Source: Actinobacteria bacterium OV320
GTDB taxonomy: Bacteria > Actinomycetota > Actinomycetes > Streptomycetales > Streptomycetaceae
Assembly (NCBI GenBank): GCA_001298545.1
Contig: LJCX01000025.1
Span: 310,001-374,000 of the forward strand
Direction: 5' to 3'
Length of the DNA: 64,000 nt
Part shown: positions 32,842 to 40,243 of the stretch, piece by piece
Position numbering within the stretch: the first letter of the stretch is position 1
Layout: every line of letters begins with the position of its first letter
Made by a program: the position numbers and the translations under genes
Notes under the pieces: generated by a model
What the model was told of the DNA's origin: nothing
The model's input: the letters and a program-made list of their open reading frames with translations, nothing else
Databases searched by the model: none

Positions 32842-33030
32842 ATGCACACCCAGACGCAGCTCGCCCGCACCCGCACCGCCGAGTTCCGTGCCCAGGCCGA
32901 CGCCCACCGCCTCGCCGCCGAGGCCAAGCGCCCGAGCGAACTGCGCAGCCGCCTCGGCTGGACCCTCGTGGAGGTGGGGCTGCGGCTCGCCGCGGCGCCC
33001 GGGGCGAACAACCCGGCCGTCGCCTGGTAG
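32842..33030 (+). CDS. Small hypothetical protein downstream of the ArsR gene
   Basis: 62 residues, basic and helical: MHTQTQLARTRTAEFRAQAD, RLAAEAKRPSELRSRLGWTL, VEVGLRLAAAPGANN. AAAGG lies a few bases upstream and it starts 11 bases after the regulator stop, so they are probably co-transcribed. The last part (GWTLVEVGLRLA) is amphipathic and might associate with the membrane. No family is recognised; close relatives next to ArsR genes in other Streptomyces would confirm it. Confidence 0.7.
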   Translation: MHTQTQLARTRTAEFRAQADAHRLAAEAKRPSELRSRLGWTLVEVGLRLAAAPGANNPAVAW

Positions 33031-33037
33031 CGGACCG

Positions 33038-33829
33038 CTAACAGCTCGGGACCGAGCCCTTGCCCTTCTCCAGGGCGGTCAGTGCGCTCACCGTGCCCTT
33101 CAAGGTGGTGACCGGGATCAGCCGGAGCCCCTTCGGCAGCTCGGACTTGGCGTCGGCGCACTCCGCCTTCGGCACCAGGAACACCGTCGCCCCGTCCCGC
33201 CGGGCGGCCTGCGTCTTCAGTGCCACGCCGCCGACCGCGCCGACCGTACCGTCGGCCTCGATGGTTCCGGTGCCGGCGATCGTGCGGCCGCCGGTGAGGT
33301 CGCCGCCGCTGCCGTCGCCGTCGAGTTTGTCGACGATGCCGAGCGAGAACAGCAGCCCTGCGCTGGGGCCGCCCACGTCGGACAGCTTCAGGGTGACCTT
33401 GATGCCGTCGTCGCCGCGGTCGAGATACTTGAGCGCGGCCTCGGTCGCGGCGTCCTGGGACTGCCGCATCTGCTCGGTGTTGTGCTGCTCGATCTCCTTG
33501 GTGCTCTCCCCGCTGGGGTAGACGGAGTCGCGCGGCATGATCGCCTGGTCGGTGCGGAACCAGCCGTCGACGACGTCGGAGAGACTGACGTCGGTGTCGG
33601 GATTGGTCGCCTCGATCGTCGTCATCCGCAGCTGCCCGCTCGTGTCCCGGACGGGCGCGCCGGTGATCGTGATGACCGGGGTGCCCTTGTTCTCGCCGAG
33701 GACGTTCGCCGTCATGCCCGGCTGCGCCACCGAGAACGGCAGCGGCGCGAACGCGGCCGTCGCGAGCAGCGCCACGAGCGGCAGTGCGCAGACGGTGAGG
33801 GCCTTGGGGCGTGAGAGGCGTGAGAGCAC
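33038..33829 (-). CDS. S16 (Lon-type) secreted or membrane-anchored peptidase without PDZ domain
   Basis: 263 residues from GTG. An N-terminal hydrophobic helix (LTVCALPLVALLATAAFA) is followed by a region like the start of YlbL proteins and a Lon-protease S16 domain with the Ser-Lys dyad S156 (GGPSAGLLFSL) and K205 (GVALKTQAA). Related YlbL proteins are about 340 residues with a PDZ domain in between; here that space is about 20-30 residues. It acts outside the membrane. The substrate is unknown. It converges on the 62-residue gene. Confidence 0.88.
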   Translation of the reverse strand: MLSRLSRPKALTVCALPLVALLATAAFAPLPFSVAQPGMTANVLGENKGTPVITITGAPVRDTSGQLRMTTIEATNPDTDVSLSDVVDGWFRTDQAIMPRDSVYPSGESTKEIEQHNTEQMRQSQDAATEAALKYLDRGDDGIKVTLKLSDVGGPSAGLLFSLGIVDKLDGDGSGGDLTGGRTIAGTGTIEADGTVGAVGGVALKTQAARRDGATVFLVPKAECADAKSELPKGLRLIPVTTLKGTVSALTALEKGKGSVPSC

Positions 33830-34023
33830 GAGGTCAATCTAACGTGACGACGAGTTCCGGCTCGCGGCTGGATGTCGTCCGGCCGGCCGCGAGCCCCTGC
33901 TCCGCCTGCTCCCCGCCCTCCCCGCGCCCCTCCCGACGCCTCGCCCACACGGCGACGGCGCGGTGCGCAGGCGTGGTGCGCAGGCGTGGCGCGTCAGCGC
34001 AAGTGCTGCGACGACGCGGTGCG

Positions 34024-34674
34024 TCAGCGCAGTGCCTCCGCCACCTCCCGTGCCGCGTCCACGACCCGGGGCCCCACCCGCTCGGGCACCGCGTCGGCCA
34101 GCATCACCACGCCCACACTGCCCTCGACGCCGGTCACGCCCAGCAGCGGAGCCGCGGCCCCGCTCGCACCGGCCTCCAGTTCCCCGTGCGTCAACGTGTA
34201 GCCGGGTTCGTCGGCCGGCCGCGCCGGGTTCTGCCGCGCGAAGAGGATCGCCCGGCCGGCGGCACCGCGGTCCAGCGGATGCCGGAACCCGGCCCGGTAC
34301 GCCACGTGGTAGTCCGTCCAGGTCGGCTCGACGACGGCGACGGCGAGCGCCTCCGTCCCGTCCACCAGGGTCAGATGCGCGGTCGCGCCTATGTCCTCGG
34401 CCAGCGAACGCAGCGCGGGCAGCGCGGCCTCCCGTACCAGCGGATGCACCTGGCGGCCGAGCCTCAGCACCCCGAGGCCGACCCTGGCTCGCCCGCCCAG
34501 GTCACGCCGTACGAGTGCGTGCTGCTCCAGCGTGGCGAGCAACCGGTACACCACGGTCCGGTTGACGCCCAGTTTGTTGGAAAGTTCGGTGACGGTCAGC
34601 CCGTGGTCGGTATCGGCCAGCAGTTTGAGGACCTTCAGTCCTCGATCGAGCGTCTGGGAGGTCTCCGCGGTCAC
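34024..34674 (-). CDS. IclR-family transcriptional regulator
   Basis: 216 residues. N-terminal IclR HTH (SQTLDRGLKVLKLLADTDHG, TELSNKLGVNRTVVYRLLAT) and a C-terminal effector domain (PALRSLAEDIGATAHLTLVD, PLDRGAAGRAILFA). GTG 34674 was chosen because GGAG lies eight bases upstream; GTG 34683 overlaps that site. IclR regulators in Streptomyces often repress small catabolic operons. Its target is unknown; hppD, 6 kb away, is a possible one. The gap upstream contains the palindrome TGACGCGCGTCA. Confidence 0.92.
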   Translation of the reverse strand: MTAETSQTLDRGLKVLKLLADTDHGLTVTELSNKLGVNRTVVYRLLATLEQHALVRRDLGGRARVGLGVLRLGRQVHPLVREAALPALRSLAEDIGATAHLTLVDGTEALAVAVVEPTWTDYHVAYRAGFRHPLDRGAAGRAILFARQNPARPADEPGYTLTHGELEAGASGAAAPLLGVTGVEGSVGVVMLADAVPERVGPRVVDAAREVAEALR

Positions 34675-35002
34675 GACGCCCACTCCTTAAGTGGTGAGGT
34701 CGGCAACCTCCGTCGCGGCGGATGCGTCACCGAGTCCCGTCAGTGACGCGCGTCAGAGGCCGCCGATCGACAGATGGGCCCGGCGTGTCCGGGCCCAGTC
34801 GCTTCACGGCTGCGCTCCGCGGCGGCGCTGCCACGGGGCGTGTGCGTAGCGGGACAGTAGCGAAGCAGGTTCGCTGAGCGGAAGGCTCCGTCCAGAATCC
34901 GGTCAGTGGCCGGTATGGACTACTTGCATTTATCCCGATACGTACGGAGCGTGACGTCATGGCTCGCGCCCCCCGTCAGGGACCGGGGGCCCGGATGAGG
35001 CC
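34675..35002. promoter_or_regulatory. 328-base intergenic region upstream of the IclR gene
   Basis: Holds the IclR promoter and a perfect 12-base palindrome, TGACGCGCGTCA (34744-34755), a candidate operator. The rest, up to the helicase stop, has no convincing reading frame or terminator. Confidence 0.45.
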
Positions 35003-36805
35003 TCACTTCATCCGGGTCGCCCACTCCTGCACCTTGGCGATGCGCTGCCGCAGCTGCCCCGCCGTCGCCTCCGCGCTCGGCGGCCCGCCGCAGACCCGCC
35101 GCAGCTCGGTGTGGATCACACCGTGCGGCTTGCCGCTCTGGTGGACGTACGCCCCGACCATCGTGTTGAGCTGCTTGCGCAGCTCCATCAGCTCCTTGTG
35201 CGAGACGACCGGCCGCCGCTCGGCCGGCAGCTCCAGCAGATCGGCCTCGGAGTCCGGCCGCTTCTTGCTGTGCGCGATCTGCTTGGCCTGGCGCTTCTGG
35301 AGCAGCATCTGCACCTGGTCGGGCTCCAGCAGCCCCGGGATGCCGAGGTAGTCCTGCTCCTCCTCGCTTCCCGGGTGGGCCTGCATGCCGAACTCGGCGC
35401 CGTTGTACATCACCCGGTCGAAGACGGCCTCGGACTCCAGCGCCTCGAAGGCGAACTGCTCCTGCTCGCCGGTGTCCTCGTCCTGCTCCTTGTTCGCCTC
35501 GTCCATCTCCTGCTCGGACTCGGCGTACGGATCCTCCTCGCCCTCCTTCTTGGGCTTGTCGAGGGCGTGGTCGCGCTCGACCTCCATCTCGTTGGCGAAG
35601 GTGAGCAGATCGGGCACGGTCGGGAGGAAGACGGAGGCGGTCTCGCCGCGCCGCCGGGACCGCACGAAGCGCCCGACGGCCTGGGCGAAGAAGAGGGGCG
35701 TGGAGATGGTCGTCGCGTACACCCCGACGGCGAGCCGGGGCACGTCGACACCTTCCGACACCATCCGCACCGCGACCATCCAGCGGTCGTTGCTGCCGCT
35801 GAAGTCGTCGATGCGGCTGGACGCGCCGGTGTCGTCGGACAGGACGAGCGTCGCCTTCGTCCCGGTGATCTCCCGGATCAGCTTGGCGTAGGCGCGGGCC
35901 GACTCCTGGTCGGAGGCGATGACGAGCGCCCCGGCGTCCGGGATGGCCTTCCTGACCTCGGTCAGCCGCTGGTCGGCGGCGCGCAGCACGCTCGGCATCC
36001 ACTCGCCGCGCGGGTCCAGCGCCGTACGCCAGGCCTGACTGATCGCGTCCTTGGTCATCGGCTCGCCGAGCCGCGCCGCGATCTCGTCCCCCGCCTTGGT
36101 CCGCCAGCGCATGTTTCCGCTGTAGGAGAGGAAGATGACGGGCCGGACGACCTGGTCGGCGAGCGCCGAGCCGTACCCGTAGGTGTAGTCGGCGGCCGAC
36201 CGCCGAATCCCGTCGTTGCCCTCTTCATAGGTGACGAAGGGGATGGGATTGGTGTCGGAGCGGAACGGCGTACCGGTGAGCGCGAGGCGACGGGTCGCGG
36301 GCTCGAAGGCCTCCAGGCAGGCCTCGCCCCAGGACTTGGAGTCACCGGCGTGGTGGATCTCGTCGAGGATGACGAGGGTCTTGCGCTGTTCGCTCCGGTT
36401 GCGGTGCAGCATCGGGCGGACGCCGACGCCCGCGTACGTCACGGCGACGCCGTGGTAGTCCTTGCTGAGCGGGCCCGCGCTGTACTCGGGGTCCAGCCGG
36501 ATCCCTATCCGCGCGGCCGCCTCCGCCCACTGCTTCTTCAGATGCTCGGTCGGCGCGACCACGGTCACCTGCTGCACGACATGGTGGTGCAGCAGCCAGG
36601 AGGCGAGGGTGAGCGCGAAGGTCGTCTTGCCGGCGCCGGGTGTGGCGACGGCGAGGAAGTCGCGCGGCTGCTCCTGGAGGTACTTCTCCATCGCCCCCTG
36701 CTGCCAGGCCCGCAGCTTGCTCGCGGTGCCCCAGGGGGCTCGGCCCGGGAAGGCCGGTGACAGGTGGTGGGAGTGGGAGGTGGAGGAAGCGGCGGTGGTA
36801 GTCAC
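35003..36805 (-). CDS. SF2 DEAD/DEAH-box helicase
   Basis: 600 residues from GTG after GGAGA. RecA-like domain 1 has Walker A ATPGAGKTT (residues 54-62) and a DEIH box (148-151); motif III-like LTGTPFRSDTNPIPF; RecA-like domain 2 has MVSEGVDVPRLAVGVYAT and AVGRFVRSRRRGE. A very acidic Glu/Asp/Gln linker follows (about 425-480), then a basic C-terminal domain. It resembles the XPB/RecQ-like helicases annotated in actinobacteria. Role probably DNA repair or recombination; the substrate is unknown. Confidence 0.93.
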   Translation of the reverse strand: MTTTAASSTSHSHHLSPAFPGRAPWGTASKLRAWQQGAMEKYLQEQPRDFLAVATPGAGKTTFALTLASWLLHHHVVQQVTVVAPTEHLKKQWAEAAARIGIRLDPEYSAGPLSKDYHGVAVTYAGVGVRPMLHRNRSEQRKTLVILDEIHHAGDSKSWGEACLEAFEPATRRLALTGTPFRSDTNPIPFVTYEEGNDGIRRSAADYTYGYGSALADQVVRPVIFLSYSGNMRWRTKAGDEIAARLGEPMTKDAISQAWRTALDPRGEWMPSVLRAADQRLTEVRKAIPDAGALVIASDQESARAYAKLIREITGTKATLVLSDDTGASSRIDDFSGSNDRWMVAVRMVSEGVDVPRLAVGVYATTISTPLFFAQAVGRFVRSRRRGETASVFLPTVPDLLTFANEMEVERDHALDKPKKEGEEDPYAESEQEMDEANKEQDEDTGEQEQFAFEALESEAVFDRVMYNGAEFGMQAHPGSEEEQDYLGIPGLLEPDQVQMLLQKRQAKQIAHSKKRPDSEADLLELPAERRPVVSHKELMELRKQLNTMVGAYVHQSGKPHGVIHTELRRVCGGPPSAEATAGQLRQRIAKVQEWATRMK

Positions 36806-36939
36806 GGTCTCCGGGTTCGGGGCTCTCGGCTGTGTATGACAACCGGGCCACCCTACCGGCGGCCCGACGCCGTCAACGAGCGAACGAGGCCGGGTCGTGC
36901 GCGGGTGGGACTCAGGTCACAGAAGACGGCGGCGCCGGC

Positions 36940-37308
36940 TCAGCGCGCGAAGCGCGGCAACCGGGCCGCGATCCCGGGCACGTCGAGGACGCCCTGACAC
37001 ACGTCCAGCACGAACAGCTCGGCCTCGTCCACATCGAAGTCTTTGTCCAGCGGATGACCGGCCAGGTGCAGATAGACCCAGGTCGCGTACCAGGCGATGC
37101 GCTTGTTGCCGTCGACGAGAGCGTGATTGCGGGCCAGGGACTCCATCAGCGCCGCGGCCTTGCGCCACACGTCCGGGTAGGCGTCCTGCCCGAACACACT
37201 CGACCGGGGGCGGGCCAGGGCGGAGTCCAGCAGTCCGTAGTCGCGCACCTCGTCCGCCTCGAGCCGCCGGGTGAGGTTCAGCAGCTCGGGCAGCGTGAGG
37301 TAGTGCAT
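36940..37308 (-). CDS. doc: Doc-type Fic toxin
   Basis: 122 residues of the Fic/Doc fold with the Doc form of the catalytic motif, NHALVDGNKR (H62, D66, N68, K69, R70). In phage P1 Doc this motif phosphorylates and inactivates EF-Tu. MHYLTLPELLNLTRRLEADE at the start is typical. The ATG overlaps the antitoxin stop by one base (TGATG), so the two are translationally coupled. Chromosomal type II toxin-antitoxin modules like this are common in Streptomyces. All catalytic residues are present. Confidence 0.93.
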   Translation of the reverse strand: MHYLTLPELLNLTRRLEADEVRDYGLLDSALARPRSSVFGQDAYPDVWRKAAALMESLARNHALVDGNKRIAWYATWVYLHLAGHPLDKDFDVDEAELFVLDVCQGVLDVPGIAARLPRFAR

Positions 37309-37505
37309 CAGGCGAGCCTCCGGTTCAACTCGGCGCTGGCCCGCAGCACGTGCTCGGCGGCCTCCTCGAAGAGCCGCGCGTGCTCGTGCACGGCCTCGAG
37401 CACCGCGTCGTGCGCGAAGGCCTGCATGCTGCGTCCCTCCGCCTGGGCGCGCTCACGCAGGGCGTCGAGTTCCTCGTCCGTGAAGCGCAGGTTCAGTCCG
37501 GCCAT
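37308..37505 (-). CDS. Ribbon-helix-helix antitoxin of the Doc toxin
   Basis: 65 residues. An N-terminal MAGLNLRFTDEELDALRERA is a short strand plus helices of a RHH/Arc-type DNA-binding domain; the C-terminal helix (HDAVLEAVHEHARLFEEAAE, VLRASAELNRRL) should bind Doc. ATG 37505 was chosen because upstream codons of the frame run through the GGTACC repeats, which look like its operator. It precedes doc with a one-base overlap. Confidence 0.88.
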   Translation of the reverse strand: MAGLNLRFTDEELDALRERAQAEGRSMQAFAHDAVLEAVHEHARLFEEAAEHVLRASAELNRRLA

Positions 37506-37512
37506 GCCTCGA

Positions 37513-37540
37513 CGGTACCGGCCGGTACCGGCCGGTACCA
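37513..37540. promoter_or_regulatory. Triple GGTACC operator of the doc module
   Basis: Three copies of CGGTACCGGC in tandem (37513-37522, 37523-37532, 37533-37540 partial), each with palindromic GGTACC, at an exact 10-bp period directly upstream of the antitoxin ATG. The spacing places each site on the same DNA face, suited to cooperative binding of RHH dimers bridged by Doc. Confidence 0.75.
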
Positions 37541-37547
37541 CTGGGTT

Positions 37548-39050
37548 TCATCGCGATTCCGCCCGCAGCCGCGTCGTCACCCAGGCCCCGAACAGCGCGA
37601 CGGCCGCCATCGGCAGGAAGACGGCGGCGAAGGCGGCCGGGTGCGAACCGGCGGACGCCGCGCCCGTGGCCGTGGCCGACGCCGTGTGCGCCACGCTCCC
37701 GCCGCCGAGCGCCGCGAAGGCGGCACCTCCCGCGGACAGCAGCAGCACGTTGGACAGCCCGTCCGAGATCTGGAGGGCGGCGGAGTTGGCCCCGGCCTCC
37801 TCGGGGGCGGACAGCTTCAGCAGCAGCACGCTCGAGGCCGCGATCACCAGCCCCATTCCCAGGCACCCGAAGCCCCAGGCGACGGCCACGGTCCAGACGG
37901 GCACGGAGTGGACCAGGACACTGGGCGCGGTGGCGATGGCGGCCGCCGCCAGCACCATCCCGAGCGCCATCAGCCGCTCCCGGTAGGGCTCCGCCCACGG
38001 CCGTGACTGCACCCACGACCCCAGCGCCCAGGTCGCCCCGCCGGCCGCGAGCGAGAACCCGGCGAGGGTCGGGCTCAGCCCACGCTCCGTCACGAGCATC
38101 AGCGGCACGAAGGACTCGGCGGCGATGAAGGACCCCGCGGCCACCCCGCGCAGCAGCACGACGGACGGCAGCCCGCGGGCCGCCCGCCAGGTGCCGCGCG
38201 GGAGCAGCCCGAGCACGGCGGGCACGAGCAGCGCGATGCCCGCGGCGCCGGGGAGGAGGGAGACCGGCCGCAGGTCCTGGGCGGCGTACTGGAGCAGTCC
38301 GGCGCCGAGGGAGATCCCGAGGGCGAGCCGGATCCGCCGCCGGTCGAAGGCGCCCACGGCCATGCCCTCCACCGGGCCGCCCGCCCGCCGCCGTATCTGG
38401 GGCAGCGCGAGCGCCAGCGGAAGCACCACGAGGGCGGGTATCCCGAGGAAGACCCACCGCCACCCCAGCTGCTCGGTCACCGCACCGGCGGCCAGTGGCC
38501 CGACCACGGACGGCACGACCCAGCAGGCGGCGAACGCGGCCATGATCGCGGGCCGCAGCCGCTCCGGGTAGGCCCGTCCGACGACGACGTACAGGGCGAC
38601 GATCACCAGCCCCCCGCCGAGCCCCTGCACGGCCCGCCCGAGGATGAACACCCACATGCCCCCGGCGCTCCCGGAGAGGAGCAGCCCGGCCGCGAAGGCC
38701 GCGATGCCCCCGCCCAGCGCCCCGAGCGGCCCGCGCCGGTCCGACCACTGCCCGGCGAACACCATCCCGAACAGGCTGGTGGTGAAGTACCCGGAGAACG
38801 CGAACGCGTACAGCGCCACGCCGTCGAGCTCCCGCGCCGCCACCGGCATCGCGGTCCCCACGGCGGTCGCCTCGAAGGCGATGAGCAGCACGACGGAGAC
38901 GATCCCGATGGTGAGGGCCCGGTAGGAACGCCCGAGAACGGTCCCGCCGGGATCGCCGGTGCCGTCACACCGCACCGCGGCAGCTGCGGCGGTACGGGAC
39001 GGCAGGTCATCGTCGGCGACACCGGTGTCGCGGGGTTCGAGGGCAGCCAT
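37548..39050 (-). CDS. MFS transporter (drug-efflux type)
   Basis: 500 residues, about 14 hydrophobic segments. AVGTAMPVAARELDG, GQWSDRRGPLGALGGG (motif A-like) and LGRAVQGLGGGLVIVALYVVVG (motif C-like) fit the DHA2/EmrB-type branch, drug or metabolite export by proton antiport. ATG 39050 was chosen because ATG 39080 lies inside an inverted repeat, CCGACA-N8-TGTCGG (39074-39093), that looks like an operator, and TACGCT before 39050 could be a -10. The antitoxin operator begins eight bases after its stop. Confidence 0.88.
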   Translation of the reverse strand: MAALEPRDTGVADDDLPSRTAAAAAVRCDGTGDPGGTVLGRSYRALTIGIVSVVLLIAFEATAVGTAMPVAARELDGVALYAFAFSGYFTTSLFGMVFAGQWSDRRGPLGALGGGIAAFAAGLLLSGSAGGMWVFILGRAVQGLGGGLVIVALYVVVGRAYPERLRPAIMAAFAACWVVPSVVGPLAAGAVTEQLGWRWVFLGIPALVVLPLALALPQIRRRAGGPVEGMAVGAFDRRRIRLALGISLGAGLLQYAAQDLRPVSLLPGAAGIALLVPAVLGLLPRGTWRAARGLPSVVLLRGVAAGSFIAAESFVPLMLVTERGLSPTLAGFSLAAGGATWALGSWVQSRPWAEPYRERLMALGMVLAAAAIATAPSVLVHSVPVWTVAVAWGFGCLGMGLVIAASSVLLLKLSAPEEAGANSAALQISDGLSNVLLLSAGGAAFAALGGGSVAHTASATATGAASAGSHPAAFAAVFLPMAAVALFGAWVTTRLRAESR

Positions 39051-39073
39051 GAGGGCCAGCGTAAGGTCCACAA

Positions 39074-39093
39074 CCGACATTGACCCCTGTCGG
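39074..39093. promoter_or_regulatory. Candidate operator upstream of the MFS gene
   Basis: CCGACA-TTGACCCC-TGTCGG, a perfect 6-bp inverted repeat spanning the upstream alternative ATG. It fits a TetR/MarR-size operator, but no such regulator is adjacent. Confidence 0.4.
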
Positions 39094-39269
39094 AAGACGG
39101 GTCCGCGCCCGGGACGATGGTCCTACGACCACCACCGCGCACTCCCGTTTCATGAACGGCGTATGGCAGTTCCATTGCAGCCCCCGCGTCCCCCTTGAGC
39201 CCCTCCTCTCCCCACCCGTACGGTCGACCTACCAAGTTCGGAACGGGGCGAACACCCCACTCCCGACCT

Positions 39270-39367
39270 GGCCGTGTGCCCGAGTGGCTTAGGGACTCGC
39301 CTGCGCTGCATCCATCGGCGAGCTCCGCTCGCGGGGAGGTACGTGGGTCCAATTCCCACCACGGCTG
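39270..39367 (+). pseudogene. tRNA-Cys-like gene with anticodon-arm insertion
   Basis: The first 35 bases equal those of the tRNA-Cys at 39393. Acceptor arms GGCCGTG and CACGGCT pair (one G.T), D arm intact, T stem GTGGG/CCCAC perfect. Between the anticodon stem start CTCGC (39296-39300) and GTAC (39339-39342) there are 38 bases instead of 12, with hairpin GCGAG-CTCCG-CTCGC, so no 7-base anticodon loop forms. The T loop begins TCC rather than TTC. It is most likely a damaged copy; a processed insert cannot be excluded. Confidence 0.7.
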
Positions 39368-39392
39368 TGAAGGGGAGAAGAACTCGGCGAAC

Positions 39393-39464
39393 GGCCGTGT
39401 GCCCGAGTGGCTTAGGGACTCGCCTGCAAAGCGAGGTACGTGGGTTCAATTCCCGCCACGGCCT
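39393..39464 (+). tRNA. tRNA-Cys (GCA anticodon), non-standard body
   Basis: Acceptor GGCCGTG (39393-39399)/CACGGCC (39457-39463), discriminator T39464. Anticodon arm CTCGC-CTGCAAA-GCGAG gives GCA (39426-39428). Variable loop GTAC, T arm GTGGG-TTCAATT-CCCGC (one T.G pair), D stem of three base pairs. 72 bases, no CCA encoded. The body differs clearly from the usual Streptomyces tRNA-Cys as I remember it, so this may be a second, divergent Cys tRNA. Confidence 0.8.
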
Positions 39465-39482
39465 CTGACTGGCCTGACCAGG

Positions 39483-39530
39483 CAGAACGAAAGGGCGGCA
39501 CCCCTCGGGGGGTGCCGCCCTTTCGTTCTG
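39483..39530. terminator. Very strong bidirectional hairpin terminator after the tRNA pair
   Basis: Perfect 22-bp stem (39483-39504 with 39509-39530) with a TCGG tetraloop; the arms include GAAAGGGCGGCACCC and its complement. It ends the tRNA transcript and the convergent secreted-protein gene. Confidence 0.92.
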
Positions 39531-39549
39531 CTCCGCCCCTGCGGACCGA

Positions 39550-39978
39550 CTAGTGGTCGTTGACGTAATAGTGCGTGGTCACGCTGTCGTAGTCCGGGCC
39601 CAGCCAGACCGCGACGCTGATCGAGGTGTCCTCGGGGAGGTCGTAGATGCCCCCCTGCGAAGCACGAGCCGAGGCGCATGCGCCCTCTCCGCCCGAGGCG
39701 GTGAGGGTGTAGCGGATGTGATACGCGCCGCTCGGGTACTGGACGGCGATCTGGACCCGGGGAGAGACTCCGTCGGCGTCCGTGTCGCAGACCGAGACGA
39801 TGTCGCCGTACTCGGCTATGTAGGCCGTGCCACCCGGATTGGAGTCCGAGGTGGTCCACGTGTGGTCCCAACCACCGCTGGGCGGGTCGACGGTCGCCGA
39901 CGCCGACGTCGCGTTGGCGAGCGCTCCGCCGGTCAGGATCAGGGTGGTTGCGGCCAAGGCCGCAATCTTCTGACGCAT
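39550..39978 (-). CDS. Small secreted protein, unknown
   Basis: 142 residues. Sec signal peptide 1-28 (MRQKIAALAATTLILTGGAL, ends SASA). The mature part is beta-rich and acidic: WTTSDSNPGGTAYIAEYGDI, RVQIAVQYPSGAYHIRYTLT, ISVAVWLGPDYDSVTTHYYV, with two Cys (VCDTD and GACAS) likely forming one disulfide. GGGGG lies upstream of the ATG. No family recognised. The base composition is less GC-extreme than its neighbours, and the region around it carries near-identical terminators, suggesting accessory DNA. Confidence 0.75.
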   Translation of the reverse strand: MRQKIAALAATTLILTGGALANATSASATVDPPSGGWDHTWTTSDSNPGGTAYIAEYGDIVSVCDTDADGVSPRVQIAVQYPSGAYHIRYTLTASGGEGACASARASQGGIYDLPEDTSISVAVWLGPDYDSVTTHYYVNDH

Positions 39979-40154
39979 CTTTTACCCCCTGTTTATGCCC
40001 GCACGGGCAGTCCGGCGAGCCGTAATGACCCTACGTCAGATGCGCATATTTTTCGATCATATTTTTCTGCCGTGGCATCGCGGGATATCTCGTCTCCCCT
40101 GCTGTTCCGTGCTTTGGCACGGCTTTTGGGTAATTACCCGGTAGCGACATGACA

Positions 40155-40187
40155 AAAGGGCGGCAGGCCCGAATGCCTGCCCCCCTT
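40155..40187 (-). terminator. Hairpin downstream of the second small secreted protein gene
   Basis: GGCAGGC (40162-40168) pairs with GCCTGCC (40175-40181), extended by AAGGG/CCCTT across a C.C mismatch. It lies between the 40244 stop and the start of the first secreted-protein gene. Confidence 0.6.
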
Positions 40188-40205
40188 TGAAAGAAATTCG
40201 AAAGA

Positions 40206-40237
40206 AAAGGGCGGCACCCCGAGGGGTGCCGCCCTTT
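40206..40237 (-). terminator. Hairpin terminator after the second small secreted protein gene
   Basis: 15-bp inverted repeat (40206-40220 with 40223-40237) with near-zero loop. Its arms (AAAGGGCGGCACCCC) are almost identical to those of the tRNA terminator at 39483-39530, 0.7 kb away. Confidence 0.8.
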
Positions 40238-40243
40238 CGGTCG

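Noticed and set aside
33961..34035. Direct repeats GGTGCGCAGGCGTG and GTGCGTCAGCGCA before the IclR stop
   Set aside because: Short imperfect repeats in GC-rich spacer without any gene or operator context.
34727..34960. 77-codon frame upstream of the IclR gene (minus strand)
   Set aside because: No RBS, atypical composition and no recognisable fold.
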